This document shows, piece after piece, positions 1 through 4,440 of a DNA stretch of 7,549 nt; within the stretch, counting starts at the first letter, position 1, and each line of letters opens with the position of its first letter. The stretch is taken from the NCBI GenBank assembly GCA_007122045.1, contig SKJM01000582.1:1-7549 (forward strand). Reading direction: 5' to 3'. Origin of the DNA: Planctomycetales bacterium. GTDB lineage: Bacteria; Planctomycetota; Planctomycetia; Pirellulales; Thermoguttaceae. Under the pieces are notes generated by a model, which made no database searches, was not told the DNA's origin, and worked only from the letters and a program-made list of their open reading frames with translations. The position numbers and the translations under genes were made by a program.

Positions 1-932
1 CCTTCGAGAAGATCGACCTGCCCCGCTACGCCGGCTACGGCATGATGACCAGCCGCGGCTGCCCCTACCCCTGCACGTTCTGCTCCGTCGCCCCGGTGTG
101 GAACCTGGAAAGCTACTCGCGCGGGGCCGGGAACATCGTCGATGAAATGGAGTTCCTCCACCGCGAGGCGGGCGTCGGATTGTTCCTATTCCAGGACGAG
201 TTCTTCGTTTCCGGCAAGCGGCAGGTGATGGACTTCTGCCGCGAACTGGCCTCGCGCGGCCTCGACATCCACTGGAAGGCGTTCGGGCGGGTCAACCTGG
301 TCGACGAGGACATGATGCGCGCCATGGCCGACTGCGGCTGCGTCGAGCTGCGCTTCGGCATCGAGTCGGGCTCCGACCGCGTGCTGCAAGCGATCAAGAA
401 AGGCTTCACCACGGCCCAGGCCATCGACGTGGTGCCCCGGGCGGTCGACATCTTCCGCCGGGTCGACGCCTTCTTCGTTTGGGGCTTCCCGTTCGAAACG
501 CTGGACGATTTCCACCAGTCGCTCTTCCAGATGGTGTCGTTCCGCATGCTCGGCGCCCGCATCCTGCCCAGCCTGCTGTCGCTGCTGCCGCAAACGGAAA
601 TCTACCGCGAGTGGAGCGCGAAAAAGGAACTGGAGTTCTGCCCCTACCTGCTGCCCGAGTTCGTCTTCACCGGGCACGAGGTATGCCGCGGCGGGCAAAT
701 CGAGCTGCCCGACCGCTACGCCGGCTACTTCGACCTGATCCTCGAGAATCCCGACATTTTCCCCGGCTTTTTCCACATCGACCTGGAAGCCAACGTACTG
801 CCGAAGCTCGCCCTGCTGCGTCAGTTCGGCTTCTACCCCGAGCCCCAGCCCGTCGAGCCGGCCGCCGAAAGCTGCGGCGCCCACTCGCCGCGCATCGAGC
901 CGCAGGAACTGGCCACGCGGGCGGCATTGTGA
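1..932 (+). CDS. Radical SAM protein, 5' end missing (possibly cobalamin-dependent class)
   Basis: The reading frame is open from base 3 to a TGA at 930-932, giving 309 visible residues; the start lies left of the window. The cluster motif RGCPYPCTFC (window residues 18-27, Cys20, Cys24, Cys27) is the CxxxCxxC signature that holds the [4Fe-4S] cluster for S-adenosylmethionine cleavage. FQDEFF (63-68) and RFGIESGS (117-124) match later strands of the radical SAM barrel. The family generates a 5'-deoxyadenosyl radical in the cytoplasm. The lead-in (FEKIDLPRYAGYG) and the long helical C-terminal part resemble proteins with an N-terminal B12-binding domain, but that domain would be upstream and cannot be seen. 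The last 30 or so residues are low-complexity. The internal ATG at 42 is not the start, because the frame continues upstream and the cluster motif is only six codons further on. Substrate unknown. Confidence 0.93.
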   Translation, partial: FEKIDLPRYAGYGMMTSRGCPYPCTFCSVAPVWNLESYSRGAGNIVDEMEFLHREAGVGLFLFQDEFFVSGKRQVMDFCRELASRGLDIHWKAFGRVNLVDEDMMRAMADCGCVELRFGIESGSDRVLQAIKKGFTTAQAIDVVPRAVDIFRRVDAFFVWGFPFETLDDFHQSLFQMVSFRMLGARILPSLLSLLPQTEIYREWSAKKELEFCPYLLPEFVFTGHEVCRGGQIELPDRYAGYFDLILENPDIFPGFFHIDLEANVLPKLALLRQFGFYPEPQPVEPAAESCGAHSPRIEPQELATRAAL

Positions 933-933
933 A

Positions 934-1049
934 GCAACGTAGGGTGGGTGGTTCCGGCCGCACGTTGCCTTCGGAGGTTGGTTTCCCTTGCCAAGCGGCC
1001 GGGTTCACCCACGCGGATGGGGTCAAGACACATGGCGCGCGTGGGTGAA
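934..1049. repeat. Two inverted repeats in the convergent spacer between the radical SAM gene and the truncated toxin
   Basis: The 136-base spacer 933-1068 holds no gene. It contains two perfect inverted repeats. GCAACGT (934-940) pairs with ACGTTGC (962-968) across a 21-base loop. TTCACCCACGCG (1004-1015) pairs with CGCGTGGGTGAA (1038-1049) across a 22-base loop. A GTGGGT at 944-949 could also pair with ACCCAC at 1007-1012. Convergent genes end on both sides, so the hairpins could serve as a two-way terminator, but no U-run follows on either strand. The AGGGTGGGTGG / CCCACGCG style resembles dispersed intergenic repeats of high-GC genomes (inference), and the block sits where the toxin gene breaks off. 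Confidence 0.5.
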
Positions 1050-1068
1050 GTAAGGCTGTACCGCGGCG

Positions 1069-1149
1069 TCAACCGCACACGACTGCGTCGTCGTGTCCGC
1101 GCAGGAAATCGACCAGCACGTCGGTGTCGGGCAGGACGGGCCGCGTCAT
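1069..1149 (-). pseudogene. vapC: Truncated PIN-domain (VapC-type) toxin, N-terminal remnant
   Basis: On the minus strand an ATG at 1149-1147 overlaps the antitoxin stop as ATGA and opens 26 codons ending in TGA at 1071-1069. The peptide begins MTRPVLPDTDVLVDFLRGHDD. The segment LPDTDVLVDFLRG is the first strand and helix of a PIN-domain ribonuclease, with Asp8 in the position of the first catalytic acid. VapC proteins are normally about 130-140 residues, so roughly four fifths of the domain, including the other acidic residues, is absent. Past the stop the minus strand runs into the inverted-repeat block, and I see no PIN continuation in any frame. The remnant should have no nuclease activity. 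It shows that the upstream antitoxin once had a PIN partner. Confidence 0.72.
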
Positions 1150-1385
1150 GATGCGGTCCTCTGCCACTCGCCTCGGATGGCATCGAAGTCGGGCAGATCG
1201 GTACGGTCCTTCCACATTCCGGCGACCTCCTGCAACACGGCTTCCCGGGGCGTGCGGCTCGATTGATTGATGAGCCGGTCGATCGCTTCGCGGATCAGTT
1301 CGCTCTGTTTCTTGCCCCTGGCCTCGGCCAAAGCGGCCAACGCATCGCGCTGGCGTTCGGTCAGGTAGATTTGCGTGCGTACCAT
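1146..1385 (-). CDS. vapB: Ribbon-helix-helix (CopG/VapB-type) antitoxin
   Basis: A 79-residue protein. Residues 1-45 form a ribbon-helix-helix DNA-binding fold: the strand VRTQIYL, then helices around TERQRDALAALAEARG and SELIREAIDRLINQ. The C-terminal 35 residues (PREAVLQEVAGMWKDRTDLPDFDAIRGEW) look like the arm that wraps a toxin. The start is ATG at 1385-1383, with GAGG at 1395-1392 six bases upstream. The stop overlaps the start of the PIN remnant as ATGA, the usual translational coupling of antitoxin and toxin. Antitoxins of this type normally neutralise the partner and repress their own operon. Here the toxin is broken, so it is an orphan that may survive as a DNA-binding protein or as an antidote to a related toxin elsewhere (inference). 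Confidence 0.85.
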   Translation of the reverse strand: MVRTQIYLTERQRDALAALAEARGKKQSELIREAIDRLINQSSRTPREAVLQEVAGMWKDRTDLPDFDAIRGEWQRTAS

Positions 1386-1493
1386 GCCCTGCCTCGTGTG
1401 GTGTTTACATTGTTAAGCGGGTGTGGGTCGGCAATGCGGCGACGTATGAGAAGGGGCAGCCCCCATCTGCGCGGCGGAACGCTGGGGCATGCG
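1386..1493. other. Spacer between the two TA modules
   Basis: This 108-base gap lies between the parE stop and the antitoxin start, both on the minus strand. I see no good -35/-10 pair for the antitoxin. The AT-richer stretch 1403-1418 forms a weak imperfect palindrome (GTTTA...TAAGC) where an antitoxin operator would be expected. GCCCC at 1459-1463 could pair with GGGGC at 1484-1488 just after parE, but no U-run follows, so termination is unproven. Read-through from parDE into the second module is possible. Confidence 0.3.
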
Positions 1494-1790
1494 CTATGTG
1501 TCCTCGAAAAGCGAGCGCAGGTCCCGATAGCCGCTGATGACGCGGGCGATCTCGACGCCTCCGACCACGTGGCGGAACACGATGACATAGTTGCCGACGG
1601 AGAAGATTCGCAGTTCATGCCCCAGGTCAGGGCGGGCTTCGCCCATTTCAGGATTACGAGCAAGCAAGTGAAACCGTTTGAAGAACGAACCGATGAGACG
1701 CTCCGCAGCCGGCGGGTTGTTCTCAGCGACGTATCCTTCAATATCGGCCAAGTCGTCTTTCGCCAAAGACGACAGGCGAAATCGCGTCAT
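1494..1790 (-). CDS. parE: ParE-family toxin (RelE/ParE superfamily)
   Basis: A 98-residue protein, the usual ParE length. It has an N-terminal helical hairpin (LAKDDLADIEGYVAENNPPAAERLIGSFFKRFHLLARNPEMG, about 9-49), then RPDLGHELRIFSVGNYVIVFRHV and VEIARVISGYRDLRSLFED, which are the family's C-terminal strands and its ending. ParE toxins poison DNA gyrase, while RelE relatives cleave mRNA; the sequence is closer to the ParE/plasmid-stabilisation branch. The start ATG at 1790-1788 overlaps the parD stop as ATGA, and AAAGGGA at 1800-1794 lies just upstream. The stop is TAG at 1496-1494. No frameshift or internal stop is seen, so it is probably functional. Its GC is lower than the efflux operon, consistent with acquisition. 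Confidence 0.92.
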   Translation of the reverse strand: MTRFRLSSLAKDDLADIEGYVAENNPPAAERLIGSFFKRFHLLARNPEMGEARPDLGHELRIFSVGNYVIVFRHVVGGVEIARVISGYRDLRSLFEDT

Positions 1791-2053
1791 TCGTCCCTTT
1801 CTGCTCGTGCGGACGCACGTTCCCGTGCGGTTCGAATGTCGGCCAGGAAGCGGTCGCTGTCTTCTTCACCATACTCGTCGAACTGCCCCGAGTCGAGTTG
1901 CCGAACCCCGGCTTGCACTTGGCGACGAAACTGTTCGCGCTGCCGCAACAGGCGCAACGCCTCTCGGAGCACCTCGGTCTCGTTGGAAAACAGACCCTCA
2001 CGAACAACATTGGCAACGAAGCGGTGAAGATCTTCGGGCAGGGACACTTGCAT
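1787..2053 (-). CDS. parD: ParD-family ribbon-helix-helix antitoxin
   Basis: An 88-residue protein from ATG 2053-2051 to TGA 1789-1787. MQVSLPEDLHRFVANVVREGLFSNETEVLREALRLLRQRE is the ParD N-terminal ribbon-helix-helix DNA-binding domain: strand, helix, and the 'EVLREALRLL' second helix. The charged C-terminal half (QVQAGVRQLDSGQFDEYGEEDSDRFLADIRTARER) would bind ParE. The frame can be extended to a TTG at 2119, but ParD proteins start at the VSLPEDL strand. A TATAAT at 2138-2133 also predicts a transcript starting near 2126, leaving no room for a ribosome site before 2119. No strong Shine-Dalgarno precedes 2053. The protein probably neutralises ParE and represses the shared promoter. Confidence 0.9.
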   Translation of the reverse strand: MQVSLPEDLHRFVANVVREGLFSNETEVLREALRLLRQREQFRRQVQAGVRQLDSGQFDEYGEEDSDRFLADIRTARERASARAERDE

Positions 2054-2132
2054 GACAACACCGTGGCGTAGCTGGAATGTACGAACGGGAGCGCCGGCGC
2101 CGTTCAGCGCGGCTCCCAACTATTGATTTAGC

Positions 2133-2161
2133 ATTATACATCGCCGGTCCCGGCAGGCGAA
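2133..2161 (-). promoter_or_regulatory. Predicted parDE promoter
   Basis: On the minus strand a perfect TATAAT lies at 2138-2133. With a 17-base spacer the -35 hexamer would be TTCGCC at 2161-2156, a weak match to TTGACA. Transcription would begin near 2126, about 73 bases before the parD ATG. The -10 is convincing; the -35 is not. Confidence 0.5.
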
Positions 2162-2235
2162 CCGCCACCGCAGGCCACGCCCCCTCTTGCATACGGGTAG
2201 CCGGCCCCCATCTATGATTTTTCTCCGAACGGCTA

Positions 2236-2264
2236 TTGACTATTTTGTTTTCTCAGGATAGGAT
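2236..2264 (+). promoter_or_regulatory. Predicted promoter of the tetR-efflux operon
   Basis: TTGACT at 2236-2241 (five of six matches to the -35 consensus) and TAGGAT at 2259-2264 (four of six matches to the -10) are separated by exactly 17 bases, in a locally AT-rich stretch. The start point would be near 2271, at the edge of the first palindrome. It diverges from the parDE promoter about 100 bases away. TATGAT at 2213-2218 is an alternative -10 but lacks a correctly spaced -35. Confidence 0.55.
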
Positions 2265-2269
2265 GGAGT

Positions 2270-2324
2270 CGGACGGGCGCGCCCGTCCGTTTTTCGCCAT
2301 GGTCCCGGACGGACGCGCCCGTCC
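2270..2324. promoter_or_regulatory. Twin GC-rich palindromes in the tetR leader, candidate TetR operators
   Basis: CGGACGGGCGCGCCCGTCCG at 2270-2289 is a perfect 20-base palindrome. A second copy, CGGACGGACGCGCCCGTCC at 2306-2324, differs at one base in 19. The copies are 36 bases apart centre to centre and lie between the predicted promoter and the tetR ATG at 2348. TetR proteins bind such palindromes as dimers, usually beside their own gene, so a repressor here would block the whole operon. The first copy is followed by TTTTT (2290-2294), so it could instead act as a leader terminator. The sequence could also be a dispersed palindromic repeat. Confidence 0.5.
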
Positions 2325-2347
2325 AAAACCGCCAACCCGCGGAAATC

Positions 2348-2995
2348 ATGCAAAATACACCCGATCCCCCGGAAACCTCCGGAAAAACCGAGGTCATCCT
2401 CGAACAGGCCATCCGATCCTTCGCCGAACTGGGGTTCCGCGCCACCGACGTGCAGGTGATCGCCGACCGTGCCGGCGTGGGCAAGGGCACCGTCTATCGA
2501 CATTTCGGCACCAAGGAGGAACTCTTCTGGGCGGCCGCCTTCGAAGTGTTCCAACGGATGCGCCGCGCGCTGGTCGAGGCCGAACACGCGGCGGCCGGCG
2601 CCGCCGACAAGCTCCGCGCCGCCTGCCTCGCCTACGGACGCATCTTCGACCAACATCCCGACTACCTCGAGGTGTTCGTCCAGGACCGGGCCGAGTTCCG
2701 CGGCACCGGCCCCGAGGCCTACAAACGCGACCACGAGGAGTTGTTCCAACACTTCCTGAACATCGTCGAGCGGGGCATCGCGGCGGGCGAACTCCGCCCG
2801 GTCGACCCGCGCCGCACCATGGTCGCCCTTTCCGGCCTGCTGTACGGCGCGACGGTGCAAAGCTGCTACATCGGCCAGGGCATGTCGCTGCAGGAGATCA
2901 TCGCGGCCGGCGTCGACGTGTTCCTGGCCGGCCTGCGCCCCGGCACGGCCGAAGTCCGCCCGCCGTCGCACCCTGGAACGGAGGATCAACCATGA
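2348..2995 (+). CDS. TetR/AcrR-family transcriptional repressor of the efflux operon
   Basis: A 215-residue protein of typical TetR length. Residues 14-60 form the DNA-binding domain: ILEQAIRSFAELGF (helix 1), ATDVQVIADRAGV (helix 2) and the recognition helix with the family hallmark GKGTVYRHFGTKEELF (45-60). The remaining 150 residues are all-helical, as expected for the ligand-binding and dimerisation domain. The family represses by binding a palindrome and lets go when a small molecule, often a pump substrate, binds. The ATG at 2348 has only a weak ribosome site (GGAA at 2341-2344). The stop TGA at 2993-2995 overlaps the next start as ATGA, so the repressor is the first gene of the pump operon and is probably autoregulated. 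The ligand cannot be deduced. Confidence 0.95.
   Translation: MQNTPDPPETSGKTEVILEQAIRSFAELGFRATDVQVIADRAGVGKGTVYRHFGTKEELFWAAAFEVFQRMRRALVEAEHAAAGAADKLRAACLAYGRIFDQHPDYLEVFVQDRAEFRGTGPEAYKRDHEELFQHFLNIVERGIAAGELRPVDPRRTMVALSGLLYGATVQSCYIGQGMSLQEIIAAGVDVFLAGLRPGTAEVRPPSHPGTEDQP
2980..2984 (+). promoter_or_regulatory. Ribosome binding site that fixes the adaptor start
   Basis: GGAGG lies seven bases before the ATG at 2992-2994, inside the end of tetR. It decides for this start over the much longer open frame that runs back to 2236. Confidence 0.85.
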
Positions 2996-4440
2996 CTCGC
3001 AACCGCCGTGATTTGTTGTACCGGCTGGCGTTCGCCGCGCCGTTGCTGTTGCCGGCGCTGGTTTTGGCCACCGGCTGCGGGCGCACCGGCGCCACGGAAC
3101 GTGCGGCCGCCCCGCCGGCGCCCATCCGCGTCGAGGTGGCGCCGGTGGGCCGGGCCTCGGTCCGCGAGGAACTCGACCTGGTGGGGACGCTCATCCCGCT
3201 GCGGGCGACGACGATCGTCTCGGAGGTGGACGGCCGCATCGCGTCGTTTCCCGCCTCCGAGCGGATCATCGAATACGAGGAGGCCGGGCAGATGAAGCGG
3301 CAGGCCTTGGGGCTCGACTTGGGCCACCCCGTGCGGGCGGGCGAGGTGCTGGTGCAGATCGAGCCGGCCGACTTCGAACTGGCGCTGCGCACCGCCAACG
3401 CCGAGTACGAACTGGCCCGGCGCAACCTCGACCACCTGCTCGCCTGGAAGCGGCCCGAGGAGATCGCGAGGCTGGAGGCCATGCTCGAGGAGGCGCGGGC
3501 GGCGGCCGACCGGGCGGCGGCCGACCTCCGCCGTTCGGAGCGGCTGCTTCCGACGCGGGCCGTCTCGCAAGGGCAGTTCGACGAGACGGCCGCCGCGGCC
3601 CGGATGGCCGCGGCGGCGGTGAAGCAGGCCGAGGCCGCCCTGGCCATGGCCGAGGCCGGACCGATGCCCGAGGAGGTGGCCGTGGCCGAGGCCCAGGTAA
3701 CCGCCGCCGCCGCGCGGGTTGCCGTCCAGCAGGAGAAGCTCGACAAGACGGCCGTCCGCGCGCCCTACGACGCCGTCATCGCCGACCGCTTCGTCGACGT
3801 GGGCGAGCGGGTAACCGCCATGCCCCGCGTCGAAATCATGCAGATCATCGACCCGCAGGTCCTCTTCGCCCAGGTGACCGTGGCCGAACGATACCAGGGC
3901 GTCGTCAAGCTGGGCGACGTGGCCGCGGTCGCCAGCGACGGCCTCCCAACGCCCCTGCCCGGCCGCGTCGACCTGATCAACGCGAAGATCGATCCGGAAA
4001 CGCGCACGTTCCGGGTTCGAGTGACGATCGACAACCGGCGCCGGATGCTGAAGGCCGGGGGGTTCGTTCGGGTGGCGCTGCCGGTGGGCTCGGCCGCCGA
4101 CGTGCCCGTGGTACCCGTCGACGCCGTCGTGTTCAGCGAAGGCCGGCCCGCCGTGTTCGTGTACGAGGCCGGGCGCGTCGGCCGCGTGCCGGTCGAGGTG
4201 GGCATGTCGGACGGGCAGGTCTACGAGATTCTCACCGGGGTGGAGCCGGGCCGGGAAGTGGCCGTCCGCCGCACGTCGCTGCTGGCCGACGGCCTGCCGG
4301 TCACGCCGGTGCGAGCCGGGGGACTGTCCCAATTTTCTCGGCCGCCCGCCGCGCAGCGCAATGAGTCGGCCGAACCGGCCGCGACCATCCCCACATCGGC
4401 TTCCGGTCCCGCCCCGGCCCACGAAGGAGGCACGCCATGA
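2992..4440 (+). CDS. RND efflux periplasmic adaptor (membrane fusion protein), probable lipoprotein
   Basis: A 482-residue protein of the HlyD/AcrA type, linking an inner-membrane RND pump to an outer-membrane channel. Residues 1-28 are a signal peptide (RNRR, then a hydrophobic run) ending ATG-Cys29, a slightly atypical lipobox, so it is probably lipid-anchored. The first lipoyl half is about 55-125 (VSEVDGRIASF...GHPVRAGEVLVQIEP). An alanine-rich coiled-coil hairpin runs about 127-252, turning near LLPTRAVSQGQFDE. The second lipoyl half is DKTAVRAPYDAVIADRFVDVGERV (251-274). The beta-barrel (about 288-365) contains IDPETRTFRVRV, and the membrane-proximal domain follows to about 440. Two oddities: about 24 extra residues (about 87-110) inside the first lipoyl half, and a low-complexity tail from 443 that starts over a palindromic repeat. 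It overlaps both neighbours by ATGA. Confidence 0.95.
   Translation: MTRNRRDLLYRLAFAAPLLLPALVLATGCGRTGATERAAAPPAPIRVEVAPVGRASVREELDLVGTLIPLRATTIVSEVDGRIASFPASERIIEYEEAGQMKRQALGLDLGHPVRAGEVLVQIEPADFELALRTANAEYELARRNLDHLLAWKRPEEIARLEAMLEEARAAADRAAADLRRSERLLPTRAVSQGQFDETAAAARMAAAAVKQAEAALAMAEAGPMPEEVAVAEAQVTAAAARVAVQQEKLDKTAVRAPYDAVIADRFVDVGERVTAMPRVEIMQIIDPQVLFAQVTVAERYQGVVKLGDVAAVASDGLPTPLPGRVDLINAKIDPETRTFRVRVTIDNRRRMLKAGGFVRVALPVGSAADVPVVPVDAVVFSEGRPAVFVYEAGRVGRVPVEVGMSDGQVYEILTGVEPGREVAVRRTSLLADGLPVTPVRAGGLSQFSRPPAAQRNESAEPAATIPTSASGPAPAHEGGTP
4320..4336. repeat. GGGACTGTCCC palindrome with AATTTT, possible dispersed REP-like element inside the adaptor gene
   Basis: GGGACTGTCCC (4320-4330) is an 11-base interrupted palindrome followed directly by AATTTT, unusual against the surrounding GC-rich coding DNA. 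It lies at the point where the conserved adaptor fold ends, and is read as the start of the tail (GGLSQFS). I recall this GGGAC-N-GTCCC plus A/T motif as a recurrent short repeat in planctomycete and related genomes; that is memory, not a search. It might be chance. Confidence 0.35.
4424..4430 (+). promoter_or_regulatory. Ribosome binding site of the RND pump
   Basis: AAGGAGG, a seven-base Shine-Dalgarno match, ends six bases before the ATG at 4437-4439. It lies within the last codons of the adaptor and confirms the pump start. Confidence 0.88.

Noticed and set aside
1453..1488. GGGGCAGCCCC and GCCCC...GGGGC as a terminator after parE
   Set aside because: The first has a one-base loop and the second only five base pairs, with no U-run on the minus strand.
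2054..2119. Longer parD starting at TTG 2119
   Set aside because: The added 22 residues are unlike any ParD N-terminus, and the start would be only about seven bases from the predicted transcript start.
2213..2218. TATGAT as a -10 box for tetR
   Set aside because: The closest -35-like hexamer, TTGCAT at 2187-2192, is 20 bases away. The TTGACT/TAGGAT pair at 2236-2264 has the correct 17-base spacing.
2236..2991. Upstream extension of the adaptor frame across tetR
   Set aside because: The frame is open only because of high GC. The translated extension is Arg/Pro-rich, overlaps the true TetR frame, and would bury the signal peptide. GGAGG and the lipoprotein signal support the start at 2992.
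2986..4422. 478-codon open frame on the minus strand
   Set aside because: It is antisense to the adaptor gene, with biased composition and no family features.
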